Assembly (NCBI GenBank): GCA_963932465.1
Contig: OZ010790.1
Span: 350,015,087-350,079,086, forward strand
Reading direction: 5' to 3'
Source: Maratus speciosus
Taxonomy: Eukaryota; Arthropoda; Arachnida; Araneae; Salticidae
DNA length: 64,000 nt
Within the stretch, counting starts at the first letter, position 1. Every line of letters begins with the position of its first letter. Positions 47,406 through 59,400 of this stretch are shown here, in pieces. A program made the translations under genes and the position numbers. Under the pieces are notes generated by a model. It saw nothing but the letters and a program-made list of their open reading frames with translations, was not told the origin of the DNA and did not search any database.

Positions 47406-48060
47406 ATTTGTTTAAAAGTTTATAATTGTGATAAATGCAAACACAGAAATGTATTTTATCTTATAGTTTTTTCTCTTAATTATACATTATTATACACTTT
47501 AAATTGTGAAACAAACATATAATTGTTTTTTCGAAGCATTTTATTAAGCGCAGAATAATCTAAAAAAGAAACTAGATTTTCGAAAATGAAAAATATTTTC
47601 AAACGATGCCTTAAATAAAATTTTAAACATGCTTTGCTTGACATACTGAACAGAGCGCTTGACCGTTAAACGAAATGTTTCTTAGAATGTTTACATTACA
47701 AAAAAAATCGACTTTATGATATGTATTATTTACATATTATTTTAAAAAATGCTTTTTTGTACGCCTTTTTTGAATAGACACATTTTTGTGGTAGATGTCT
47801 CATAACACCACATTATATGTAACAGCATAACGTTATACATCAGGGGAAAATAATTTAATCGGGAACGTATTGAAATAAATTTTGTTCAATTATTGCTCTT
47901 TAATCTAAAATTATAGACAAATAAATAAAATAAAGAGACACAACTTGCTTAGGCTAACATGAAAATATTTTTAACTGCAATGCAGCCGTTAAGTGTTTAG
48001 AGTGCCAGTGTTACCGTGTTTTGGCAATGAGTCAAACAGGTAACAGCAGGATTAAACTAT
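47406..48060. other. A+T-rich spacer
   Basis: Nothing recognised. Confidence 0.5.
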
Positions 48061-49423
48061 AGGGGAGATGGGGGCACATGTGAACAGTTCGCATAAATAT
48101 ATCTTTTTCTCATAATTGGATTAATTCTTATAAATAAAAACTAGTCAGTATAGTAAACAGAACTTTCTTTTACACATGGAAATTTTTTTTAATCACCTGT
48201 ATAGTTTTTCTTACATTTTTAAATAGTTTTATAAATTCATAAAATTGTTCACATGTGCCCCTTCAGCGGGGTAGTTGTGAACACTCGTGGGGCACATGTG
48301 AACACAAGGAAAAAATATCCTTTGACATGCTTTTTCTCCTGTTATTAATTTGTTATCATAACCATTATTTATATTATCAGTTAAATTCACCATAAATAAA
48401 ATAAAAAATATTTTTTTTCTAGTTTCTGAGTGACATGTTTAAACAAAAGATTTTAAAATGAAACTAAATATATATAAAGCTGTTCTGACACCATACACAA
48501 GAATTATATTAGTTATCAATTTGAAAATTTTACATTTTAAGAAGGTTACTGATATCCATCCCAATTCAAATTATCCTATTCATAGCTGTTGTTTGAGAGA
48601 TGGAAGTAAGCCATCACAGCAAGTTTGAGACAAATGAAAAGAAAAAAAATACAAAGTTGTTTGTCATAATATTCTTTGTATTAACAATGCATAAAAAATA
48701 TTGTTTTAAACCGTTTACTAAAATAGTACATAACACTTATTGCATTTTAGGAAACATTGAATTTATTTAAATTATAATTGAACTCAAATGAGCTTCTTGC
48801 TCTTTGTGTACTTCCTGACAAATGTAGAAGTGGAAGTTTCAATACAATATCACTCTTTTGTATGACAGAAATGTCTACTATTTCAGGTAAATTATATGAA
48901 TTGGGTCTGAGATTCTTTCTCAGGAATTTCACATACATTTTATCATTATCAATTCTTTCTATTCGCACAACAGAGAAAGATTTTGATTTTTGTGAACTGT
49001 TCATATCTGCCCCAACTAGTCTGTTCACAAGTGCCCCGCATGGCTGCTAGAGTTAAATTGATAAATAATTAACATTTATCAGTTTTAGGGAACAAAACAA
49101 CTTTATCCAAAATATTCAATAGTAGTCATAGTATATGTTAAAACATTAAAATTCGAATAACTAATTAAATAAATAAACTTTATCACTTACCAAAGTTGAA
49201 ACCGACATTTTACATTTGACATATACAAACAGTGTTTTGGCTACTGAAGACAAACAAAATGTCAAAAAGCTTCTAAAAATTTTTACCATATGTCTACAGG
49301 TGCTGCCATCTTTGGTAATTTTTTCAAATAAAAAAAACTTATAATAACTATTGAAAAACTGCGATGTTCACATGTGCCCCCTGTTCACATGTGCCCCCTG
49401 TTCACATGTGCCCCCATCTCCCT
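48061..49423. mobile_element. DNA transposon remnant with repeated GTTCACATGTGCCCC motif
   Basis: The TIRs are AGGGGAGATGGGGGCACATG (left) and the reverse complement ending at CATCTCCCT (49423). Eight copies of the 15-bp motif GTTCACATGTGCCCC, in either orientation, lie at 48071, 48247, 48289, 48999 and 49023 (these two variant), 49366, 49383 and 49400. The last three are exactly 17 bp apart. Such repeats at and inside the ends look like transposase-binding sites. A minus-strand remnant ORF lies inside. The superfamily is not assigned and no clear target duplication is seen. Confidence 0.8.
48747..49028 (-). pseudogene. Possible transposase C-terminal tail
   Basis: A 93-codon ORF inside the motif-rich element encodes SFSVVRIERIDNDKMYVKF, then LPEIVDISVIQKSDIVLKLP and RARSSFEFN. 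Wording of this type (KVKFM, P-DIS-I--DIV-VLP, RR--F-F) is what I recall from the tails of pogo/jerky-like transposases. The catalytic part is absent. Function is inferred from memory of the family only. Confidence 0.4.
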
Positions 49424-49481
49424 AGTTGTCTGTTGCTGTTTTAGGGATGTGATGAGAATACCTGGTAAGTGCTTTATGTGA

Positions 49482-50640
49482 TTGATAGTAGATTTGAAAG
49501 TAAAACGTGCGAAAATTAATGAAGTCTATCAAACAGGTGACTGGTTACCCAAAAAGCAATATATAATCATTCTATTTAGTGAACAAGGTAACAGGTGTGA
49601 TAAAATTAGAAAGAAAATTAGTGGAAATGTAACAAAACGTGACATTTCTAAATTTTTGAAGAGAATAAAGAGATTAGTTATGATACTACAAAACCAAAAG
49701 AGTAAAGACGGGAAAAGACCTACAACAGCAAAAGATGATAGTAGGTTTAAGAGTGGTGATATTAGGAAATATTTCCCATGTATTAAGGTGAAATGATACA
49801 AAGCTACATGATATTCAGTACAAGGACTGTTCCGTGCAGACAGCAAATATTTGGTTTAAATGCTAGTATTCCACATGAAAGCCATTTTATCTCTCGAACA
49901 AACACTGAAAATATTAAAATGAGCTAAATTATCTGACATGTTAAACGGAAAGCGTAACAATGGGACAATCTTTTTTGGCCTGTAGAGACCAAATTCTCTC
50001 TATTTGGATGTGATGGCAGAAAAGGAAAAGGAATCCAAGATGATTTGCATCTTATTCCATTACACATACAGTAAAACATCTAGTCAATATTACGATATGT
50101 GATGGCAAGATATAAAAAGGTGTAGGCAGCTCTTTTTTGATTAATAGAATGCCCTAAAACATAAATAAAACACTTCAATCCCAACTGAAGCTTTTTATCA
50201 TGGTGATAATTTCTAAGATAATAAAGTACATATATTTCAACGGAATTTTGCTCCATTTCATAATAACCTATATATATTTCAACGGAATTTTGCTCCATTT
50301 CATAATAAACTATATATATTTCAACGGAATTTTGCTTCATTTCCTAATAAACTATATATATTTCAACGGAATTTTGCTACATTGCGTATGGTTAAAATGA
50401 GTAAAGAGTAGTTCCAAGATAATAATATGTCAATGTTGAAATGGCTCGGGAATAGATCAGATCTTGACCTAATTTAAAATGTATGGAGCTGAATAATGAA
50501 GCTTGTTGCTCAGAAGCAACCCAGTAATGAAACACAATTAATGTAAGTAATAATTATATCTTGGTATGGCATTATGAGAAATTCAGAACTAAAAGACTTG
50601 GTTAACTCTGTAAATGAGAGTAAAGGTTACCCTACTAAGT
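49482..50640 (+). pseudogene. Tc1-like transposase relic
   Basis: Scattered pieces follow Tc1 order. A helix-turn-helix-like part lies at 49600-49790 (KRDISKFLKRIKRLV, GKRPTTAKDD). TKFSLFGCDGRK, like the FSLFGSDG box after the first catalytic D, lies near 49988-50025. WLGNRSDLDLI then NVWS, like WPGNSPDLNPIENVW, lies near 50441-50480. LKDLVNSVNESKGYPTK is the C-terminal motif at about 50590-50640. Stops and frameshifts are frequent, and a 42-bp tandem repeat replaces or interrupts the middle. No TIR could be located. Confidence 0.75.
50224..50390. repeat. 42-bp tandem repeat, four units
   Basis: Units of TATATATTTCAACGGAATTT then TGCTCCATTTCATAATAAAC repeat four times with single-base differences. 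42 is divisible by three, which explains the repetitive open frames on both strands. It lies within the Tc1-like relic. Confidence 0.9.
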
Positions 50641-51343
50641 AGTTCAGTAATTCCCAAAATTATCACAATGACATTGTGATACTTTTTGCATATTTCATTA
50701 TTTTGATATTTCGCCCCTCTGTATAACTAACGTTCTAATAAATATTATTTCGGGAAATTTGGTGCATTAATTTCTTTATTAAATTATAATTCCAATGATA
50801 TATAATTTTACAGTAATGGTTGAACAGAAAGTGAGGACAAACCATCAATTTCCAAAAATATAACTTTTAAAAAGGTTTTCACTATTTTGACCTATGCAGT
50901 GTTATTTTTGCTAAAAGCAACAATTGCTTTTTACGTTTCACATCAGTATTTATGTGCGATTTTACAGTATGAGAATGGACTGCAAATTCATATAAATTAT
51001 GTAATTTAAAATTATAGTTTTTTAATGAGAAAAAGTTTTTAATTTAAAGCTGGAAAATATAGCTAATTGTTTGAAAAATACATAATATAAAGTTACCTTG
51101 CACACAATCTTCAATAGATACTCCTTGCTTTGAAAAATTGTAATCTATATAAAAATACAACAATATTTTCAATTAGGCATTCGATTTTAAATCACTTTTT
51201 TCCTAGAAAGTTCATAAAGCTTAGAAGATTTCAAAGTAATGAAACACTTAAGTAATTATTTGATAGACTCAGAATCATAAACTTAGCGATTCGCTTTATT
51301 TTTGTATTTTGCATATCTTTGGAAATCATTATTTTCTGTATTA
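50641..51343. other. A+T-rich spacer
   Basis: Nothing recognised; a CACAATGACATTGTG palindrome lies at 50663-50677. Confidence 0.5.
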
Positions 51344-52017
51344 CAGAAGTGCGCCGATTTTCTGAACTCCAATTAACCGAACTTCCAATTATCCGAACAG
51401 CCAATTTCTCTCAAAAAAAAATATTTTTTAACACAACTTCCAATTATCCAAACAGCCTATTTCTCTCAAATTTTTTTTAAACGAACTTCCAATTATACAA
51501 ACACCCTATTAGACCTGGATATCAGATTTCCAATGATGATGAGATTGTGGATAATATTCAAGACGGAAAAAAAATTGAAAACGAATGCTCTGAAAATGAT
51601 CAAGGTCCACCACATAACGAATCCTCTGAATGTTTGGAAACAGCTATGAAATGGCTCGAACGGCAGAAGAATGCTGTTCCTATTGAACTAACGTATTTAA
51701 GAAGAATTCGAGATATGGCAGCATTGAAAAGAATGTCTTCTTTGAAGCAAGTAACAACTGAAAGTTCTTTTGATTAAATTATAATCTCTGGAGTTCAGAA
51801 AATGAAAATAAAAAATAAACAAAAAAAATTAAAAAGACAAAAATCAATTTTTAAACCTGCCAGCATTAACTAGTGCTGTCAGTCTAAAGTATGGATAAAG
51901 TGTGAAGATTTTAGTACAGTCAGGAACATCCGTTAAATTGTCTGTCCATTTATCCGAAATTTTGCTTATCCGAACTAGCGTCTGTCCCGACTTTTTCGGA
52001 TAATCGGCGTTCTACTG
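51344..52017 (+). mobile_element. pogo/Tigger-like non-autonomous element, copy 2
   Basis: TA-CAGAAGTGCGCCGATTTTC at the left, CGGATAATCGGCGTTCTACTG-TA at the right. It is the reverse-orientation counterpart of 27993-28673. Repeated CGAACTTCCAATTATCCGAA words lie near the left end. 51547-51777 encodes an acidic stretch followed by ETAMKWLERQKNAVPIELTY and LRRIRDMAALKRMSS, the C-terminal tail typical of Tigger-type transposases. The CENP-B-like DNA-binding and DDE parts are gone. Confidence 0.88.
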
Positions 52018-52019
52018 TA

Positions 52020-53964
52020 TATATATTTTTAAATGATTTCATATAGTTAAAGTAATGTTTTATTTTCATTACTTGCATAAAACGCATTACAACTTCATTA
52101 TATATGTATGATTGGGGAATATTTTATATTAAATTACGTAAAATTTCTATGGAGTAAAAGAAATGCATAAAGATAGTGATGCTCTGGCATGAGAAAGTAT
52201 AAAAAATATGTTAATAAAGTTAAGCAAATAGTATGTAAGTGTTAAAATATGTGTTAAAAATAAGCACTATTTTGAACTTTTATATATTTCATTAGCAAAG
52301 GTACATTATTTATATAACTTTATTTTATTTCCAAACAGCCAAATGATTCCCAAGATTTTTTAATACATTTTTGCTTCGGTAGTATGTGTGAAAATATTTT
52401 TATTCATTTTCAAGACAATTTGTTCGAAAATTCTGGTGACATTATGTCATTTAAATTTTTAAACATATTTTCCTGTTCCTGAAAAAGTTAAATGTGAAAC
52501 TCCTTAGTCTATTAATAGAACAGGTGTGACTGATTCTAATCAGTTAATAAAATTAGTCTCTTACAAGGCACAGCCAGCGGCTTACAGGCTCTGCTTTCAA
52601 AGCTGGTAGACCAGAGATGTTTCCACTCGTCTAGCGCTCGTCTGCCTAACAGTTTAGAGTTTAGGATAGTTTTATTCGAATCCGTGTAAAAGCTGTGTAA
52701 ATATGGATTAGATTCCATAAACGGTTAAGAGATGACAATCCCTCTCCCCCCTCTATTTATTCATCCGCCTATATAATCCAACATAACAAAAACCACCACT
52801 ATACTCTTAAAACAATTAAATAATGGAGTATAAAATGGAAAACATGATGTTATTTAACACATAATTAACACATAATGTTACCAAAATGTATTTAACTGGG
52901 GCAAACTGTATAAAAAAATATTTTTTCTTAAATAGCATTATTTCTGTTCTTTCTTTTTAAAGATAACAATTATTTTTCAGATCATGAAATAATATTTTCT
53001 TCTAAAATATATTGTTATTTTTAAATGAAATCTCGAACTGGAACTTTGATTTCAGAAGTAAAATATGAAAGAATTTGTAACTGAATGTCATCTGAAAAAC
53101 ATAAAGTGTTTTCCTAAAACTGTCACAGAAGCTCCAAAACTTTTATCTGCAATGTAACATTTTTTATAGATGAGACACATATTTTCTTTAAAATCATTCT
53201 TTTGATAAAAGTATGAAATTGATGAAATTGAAGAAAAGTCTACTGGACCTGAAAATTGCGTGGAAGGAATTTAATGCTGGACAAAGATTGAATAAGGTAG
53301 GAAATATAAAATCATAATTTCTTATATATGTTTTTATATACGCATTTGTTCAAATAATTTCATATTTAGTTTACTATTAAAACTAAAGAATTTTGTAATA
53401 TATTTTATAGAACGTATAAAACACGAAAGAGTTGCATTTTTTTAATATTCAATGTTAAGCTAAATTACAACAATATCTAATATATATTCAAATTTATAAA
53501 TTTATAAAATACTTTAAAATGTATGCATGCACTTTAAGTATTTCATTCAACAATTACAACGTGCGTGCATGTTTATTATGCTTCTCTGTAAAATGCGCTT
53601 TCTTAAAAGTCAAACTAATACTGTTTATTTTTGTGTAGTTAATAAATATCTGAATAATATTGCATTCGATAAAAATATTTGATTACGAATAAATATTTAT
53701 TTCTGTATTTATGTATACGGGTTTGTTTTTACAAAAAATAAATATATACGAATATTTTCTTAAAATTTGAATTTATATTGTTATAAATATAAAAAAGTGT
53801 TACTACAAATGTTGCTCTCAAAATGAAAACACTGTAAGCTTAAAATGTAACTTTTATCATCCTTGCTCAAAAAATAGTTGCAAAGCTTAATGTATTTTAA
53901 ACATATTCGTAGGTTTATTTGGCTAAACAACTATGCGTATTTGTTTTTACAATATAAAGTTCAA
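52020..53964. other. A+T-rich intergenic DNA
   Basis: The patch 52535-52720 has a higher G+C content and a 60-codon minus ORF (RRALDEWKHLWSTSFESRAC), unrecognised. It might be a SINE-like repeat or a decayed coding piece. The rest shows nothing. Confidence 0.45.
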
Positions 53965-54773
53965 GGTGAACCAAAAGTCTTGTCCTGATTATAATAATTC
54001 ATTACAAATTATCAGTTTGCATAATAATGTAACTTGTTGTATCATTGGATAGGTCAGTTTTAGTACTTTTGTTTGTGCAATAGGATAAAACATTTCTTCA
54101 TTGGTGTATTGAAAGGGATGGACCAACACATCGACCTCCGCGCTCTCCAAATATTAATCCCCTGGATTTTTTCTTTGGGGGCTATATCAAGAACAGAGTC
54201 TTTGCCACAGCAATTGCTAACGTTCAAGAACTGAAGATTAGGATACAAAGCTGCTGTGTGTATTGTATCAGAAGTCATGCTAAAGAACACTAGGCGGGAA
54301 CTAGAATACTTTAAACATTATCCGAGCAACCAAGGGGGGCACAAGTTGAAATTTACTGAGGTACATGGTTTTATAAAAAAAATTATAACAGTGCTTACAA
54401 TGTATCCAAACAGATATATGTCTAATTATAATATTTTGAGAACAATAAATATTTATGGTACTTGTTAGTTATCCCGTCGACCAAATTACTGTCGCAAAAT
54501 TGTAAGATTAAATGCCAATAATGGTTGATCGTAAATGTCACATTCACTTGACAACACGTGTTTACGTCATCAAGAGATTTTTATTTCGACCTTTTATTTG
54601 TATTTCTATTAATGTTATATTAATTTATTTGTTCTTTCGTTATTTAAAATAAAAATTATGTCAATTTGTATAATTTGGCTAGTGGTTTGGCGATTTATAT
54701 ATTTTGGCGAAATTGGTCGACAGGATAACTAACAAGTGTCATATTTATAATCTGGCAAGATTTTTGGTTCACC
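53965..54773 (+). mobile_element. Mariner relic with nested MITE-B
   Basis: The ends are GGTGAACCAAAAGTCTTGTC and the near reverse complement CAAGATTTTTGGTTCACC. 54090-54360 encodes the third-aspartate region RPPRSPNINPLDFFFGGYIK followed by NRVFATAIANVQELKIRI. In another frame comes VMLKNTRRELEY, the closing motif of arthropod mariner-like transposases. The 5' part of the gene is lost, and MITE-B (54457-54740) sits in the 3' part. Confidence 0.8.
54457..54740. mobile_element. MITE-B, complete, exact 8-bp target duplication
   Basis: 284 bp. The left end is GGTACTTGTTAGTTATCCCG; the right end is ACAGGATAACTAACAAGTGTC trimmed of mismatches. ATATTTAT lies on both sides (54449-54456, 54741-54748). 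The GTCGACCAAAT/TTTGGCGAAATTGGTCGAC inner parts and the whole interior match the copy inside the Helitron at 13770-14067. Confidence 0.92.
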
Positions 54774-54774
54774 C

Positions 54775-55607
54775 AATATTTTGCAATAGAAAAGTGCCTT
54801 TACAGCATTCGTCAATATAATTAGAATAGTATTTTTCAACTATTTTTAAACATGCTAAAATAATGCATTTGAGGGAAATTCCTGCCTTATACCATTTTTA
54901 TTTAGTTATAAGCAAGAAAAGTAATTTTATATCGCCATGTACAAAAATTTTTCAAGACGGTGAGGATTGTATTCTATGTAAAACTACATAATTTATAATA
55001 ATATTATTACTTCTTACGTAGTAACATTTTTTTAATACCATCTTACAGATTAAAAAAATGAAATTGTTATTTTGTTCGTAAAGCATAAAATAAACAAATA
55101 TTTACCATATATGTTTACATAAAATATACATTAAAAAAATCGCAAAATCGTTAAGTATGTATATAATTGTTTTATAAAAAAAAATACTAAAATAAACTGA
55201 AATCGCATTTAAGTACTAATTAACGTTCAGAACATTAGAATGTAAAAAATAACTTTGTTTAGCTTAGCTGTTCTTCTTTAAAAAGGCTTTAAAAAATGCT
55301 TTCATTTTAGGAAAATCTTAATGATGCAGAAAAAGCTTTGAATTTTTTTTTTGTAAATTTTGTATGTAACACAGGTAATTGCGGATTGTGTCTAAAACCT
55401 TTATTGGCTGACAACATATCTTATTTACCGAGGAAAATTAATGTAGCATGTGAAAAAAAAACAAAATTTTAGAAAAAATACTGTATATATATTTCAAGTG
55501 CAGGTAGACATTTTTAAAAAGTATTTTATAAAATTAAGATAATTACAAAAGTTTAAAGTAACTAGTATTGCATGGAAAAACTAAATTTCCCATCTATTTG
55601 TATATAT
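54775..55607. other. A+T-rich spacer
   Basis: Nothing recognised up to the hAT element. Confidence 0.5.
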
Positions 55608-55760
55608 CAGGTGTTCCCAAAGTGTGCTCCGCGAAGCCCTATCGGCTCCGCATGAACCGTCCGGAGCTCCTCCGCTCTTTAGGAAAATAAAGAAAAATGG
55701 AGAGAAAAAACACATTTAGCACAACTTTTTTTTACTTCTTTTTTTCCAAAAATATAAACA

Positions 55761-55807
<47 letters not shown>

Positions 55808-56040
55808 AATATTTACACCTTGATCTTCAACCATCTGAACTCTTTAAAAAAACTAAACTCTATTTTCTTGAAAAAAAACTTCAAGTGCAAATAATAATTT
55901 CTACCAGCTCTATTTTTAAGTGTCCCTATCAAAAATTGCGATAAATAGGGGGGAAATGTAGATTTAATATAAGAAAGCAAGAAATTTTATTCTGAAGGAA
56001 AATTTGGATATTTGAATTTCTCAACTCCTCCTCTCAGTGT

Positions 56041-56504
56041 GACTTGAGGTGTAGCGTTATCTAATAACTCCAAGTTTCATCACCGCCCCCTGAATACTAG
56101 GTCTGAGCGCTGACACGAAAATGGTGGCTACCGAAGGCGGATTTTTTTCAGCGGGTGTACGATCCCTTAAATATTCGTAACAATATTTGTTTTAAGTTTT
56201 TCCCGCTTTATTTTTCTGAGATTCAACAAGTCAGGAAAATATTTTATAAAACACTGGTGTTTACATTTAAGGGGACCATACCTACGTTAAAAAAAAAATC
56301 CGCCTTCAGCAGCCGCCATTCTTGTGTCAGAGCTCAGGCCTAGTATTCAGGGGGCGGTGGTTTCATGCTCATTTGCGTCATCATTTCGAAATAAACCATT
56401 CTGATTTGAAAGATAAACCGTCTCAACTTTTTCAGTATGAAGGGCAAATTAAAGATTGTATGCTTCAAAAGAAACTGTTACAACACTTGTTAAAACAAAT
56501 ATGA
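56041..56504 (+). pseudogene. hAT transposase N-terminus: BED zinc finger split by a MITE
   Basis: Before the MITE the frame reads LSNNSKFH, with LEV in an adjacent frame just upstream. After it comes AHLRHHFEINHSDLKDKP, then SQLFQ. Together these follow the BED-finger pattern of ZBED5/Charlie-like hAT proteins (LSN-SM-PSKL-RHL--KH--LKDKP--FF), including the closing histidines. The MITE's GTTTCAT duplication explains the split exactly. The frame stops at 56504. The finger would bind the hAT ends. Confidence 0.75.
56081..56359. mobile_element. 279 bp MITE with 7-bp target duplication
   Basis: The ends are CACCGCCCCCTGAATACTAG and its near reverse complement ending GGGGGCGGTG. The TIR is about 68 bp, with GACAC and GGCGGATTTTTTT inside. 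GTTTCAT flanks it at 56074-56080 and 56360-56366. CA..TG ends with a 7-bp duplication are closest to the P superfamily, but this is a guess without a transposase. It lies inside the hAT BED-finger coding region. Confidence 0.88.
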
Positions 56505-57010
56505 AATGTCCTAGACATAGGCGCAGACTTCACGGTGGCGAAATAGTCAATAACATATACACCCCCTTTTACCATTAATTTAATTTTTCCTTTTGTTCTC
56601 TATAATCACTGTGATTAATTAGGACAAAAAAAGTCCTTCCGGCCAGTGCCGGGAGGAAGAGGTAGCTTTCATAATCCTTATTTTAAAAAAGCCAACTTAT
56701 ATCATTATAACACACGAAGCTCAATTTAGTTGAAACCGAATATAGGAGATTCAATACTAATTTTTATCAATATAATGAATGAGAATTTCGCGAAATTAGT
56801 CACCTTTATCCAAGCTGCTTTTCTTTAAAGTAACTTATATTTGTCTGCCAAATTCGGCAATTTCTTAAAGTGCCTGTCATTTTAAGACAACATGGTGGAT
56901 GAGGCTAAGCAGTGAACTTGGTCGAGACCTTAGTAATTGCTGTGCACATGCTCACTCACATCGGAATCGGTTAATATATAGGAGTGCTGTCGCATGCAAA
57001 AAATCAGATT

Positions 57011-58968
57011 TTTCAAAATGTCACCCACAATAGATATTGAAACTGCTATATCTGAGCCATTTTTAAGGTAAAGACAAACAAAAAATGCTCCTGAATCCTT
57101 ATATCAAGGTCAAATACTTAAGAAAGAAACCTTTTACAATTTCTAATTTTTTTGCACTTCACTTTAAATATTATATATTTTTTTTTAATTTAATGGCCGC
57201 CATTTTGAAACAAGATGGCTGATGAATCTGGCCAGCGAACTAGGTCGAGGTGTTGATGTATACTATCCACATGCCTTCTTACATCGAAATAGGCGAATAC
57301 GTGTGTTATCGCGTGACAAATACAAGATCGTTTCAAAATGTTAGCCATGCTAGAAATTCAAAGTGCTATAAATCAGCCATTTTTTAAGATATAAACAAAA
57401 GAACAAATTTTCAGAAACAAAAACTGCTCCGGAATCTTTGTATCAAGGCCAAACACATAAAAAAATCTTTTTCATTTTCCAATTTTTTAATACCTCATTT
57501 TGAATTTAAAATTTATTTTTTTAAATGGCAACCCTTTTGAAACAAGATGGCGAATGAAGCTGGCCAACGAACTCGGTTGAGACATTGGTATGTACTATGT
57601 ACAGACCAAGTTACATCCAAATCGGTTCATAAATACGCCTGTTATCGCGTGACAAAAATCAGGTCGTTTTAAAATGTCAGTCACAAGAGAAATTCAAAGT
57701 GCTATTACTCAGCCATTTTTTTTAGATATAGACGAAAGAAAAACTGTTCCGTAATCTTTGTATTAAGGTCAAACACATACAAAAAAACCCTTTTTCATTT
57801 TCCAATTTTTTGGTATCTCATTTAAATTTTTGTATTTTTTAATTTTTTTAAATGGCCGCCATTTTGAAACAAGATGGCGGATGAAGCTGGCCAACGAACT
57901 CGGTCGAGATATTTGTATGTACTATGTACACACCAAGGTACATCCAAATCGGTTCATAAATACGCCTGTTATTACGTGAGAAAAATCAGGACGTTTCAAA
58001 ATGTCAGCCACGCTGGAAATTCAAAATGCTATAACTCAGCCATTTCATAAGATATAGACGAAACAAAAACTGCTCCCGAATCTTTTTATCAAGTTCAAAC
58101 ACATAAGAAGAAAATATTTTTTCAATTTTCAATTTTTTGGTACCACATTTCAAATTTAAATTTTTCTTAAAAATTTAAATGGCCGTCATTTTTAAACAAG
58201 ATGGCGGATGAAGCTGGCCAACTAACCCTGTCGAGACATTGGTATGTACTATGTATAAACGAAGTTACATCCAAATCGGTTCATAAATACGCCTTTTATC
58301 GCGTGACAAAATTCAGGACGTTTCAAAATGTCAGCCACGCTAGAAATTCAAAATGCTATAACTCAGCCATTTTTTAAGATATAGACGAAACAAAAACTGC
58401 TCCGAAATCTTTGTATAAAGGTCAAATACATAAGAAAAAAATATTTTTCCATTTTCAATTTTTTGGTACCACATTTCAAATTTTAAATTTTTAAAAAATT
58501 TTTAAATGGCCGCCATTTTGAAACAAAATGGCGGATGAAGCTGGCCAACGAACTCGGTCGAGAGATTGGTATGTACTATGTACACACCGAATTACATCCA
58601 AATCGGTTCATAAATACGCCTTTTATCGCGTGACAAAATTCAGGACGTTTCAAAATGTCAGCCACGCTAGAAATTCAAAATGCTATAACTCTGCCATTTT
58701 TTAAGATATAGACGAAACAAAAACTGCTCCGGAATCTTTGTATAAAGGTCAAATACATAAGAAAAAAATATTTTTCCATTTTTAATTTTTTGGTACCACA
58801 TTTCAAGTTTAAAAATTTTTTTAAATTTTTAAATGGCCGCCATTTTGAAACAAAACGTCGGATGAAGCTGGCCAATGAACTCGGTCGAGACATTGGTATG
58901 TACTATGTACACACCGAATTACATCGAAATCGGTTCATAATTACGGGAGTTACAGTGTGACATAGGTC

Positions 58969-59012
<44 letters not shown>

Positions 59013-59400
59013 ATTTTGAACGGAGGGTGGTTTCGGGGTCTGGGGGTCATGATCGATGAAAATATACCAAAATTTTTTGAAATCGCTTTCCTCCGAACGG
59101 CTGCAATAGGTAGCTTTTTTGTAAAGAAAGCTACCTAAAATGCTATAACTCTGCCATTTTTTAAGATATAGACGAAACAAAAACTGCTCCGGAATCTTTG
59201 TATAAAGGTCAAATACATAAGAAAAAAATATTTTTCCATTTTTACTTTTTTGGTACCACATTTCAAGTTTAAAAATTTTTTTAAATTTTTAAAGGGCCGC
59301 CATTTTGAAACAAAACGTCGGATGAAGCTGGCCAACGAACTCGGTCGAGACATTGGTATGTACTATGTACACACCGAATTACATCGAAATCGGTATATAT
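57011..59400 (+). repeat. 327 bp satellite array
   Basis: The landmark TTTCAAAATGTCAGCCACGC begins units at 57011, 57331, 57667, 57994, 58321 and 58648. Spacing is 320, 336, 327, 327 and 327, so the array is more uniform toward the 3' side. Each unit carries AAATGGCCGCCATTTTGAAA with ATGGCGGATGAAGCTGGCC, a partial palindrome, and CATCCAAATCGGTTCATAAA. The 72-codon ORFs at 58675-58893 and 59135-59353 (minus) are satellite artefacts. Confidence 0.92.

Noticed and set aside
48747..49050. Plus-strand ORF 48778-49050 as a gene
   Set aside because: It is the antisense of the better-supported minus-strand transposase-tail remnant.
52535..52720. tRNA or tRNA-derived SINE head
   Set aside because: The patch has higher G+C content, but no A-box/B-box pair or cloverleaf could be drawn.
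55697..55894. Phe-rich ORF
   Set aside because: It is a long T homopolymer read in frame.
58675..59353. Two nearly identical 72-codon ORFs (MSRPSSLASF...)
   Set aside because: They are satellite-unit artefacts in the duplicated 3' module of the Helentron-like element.
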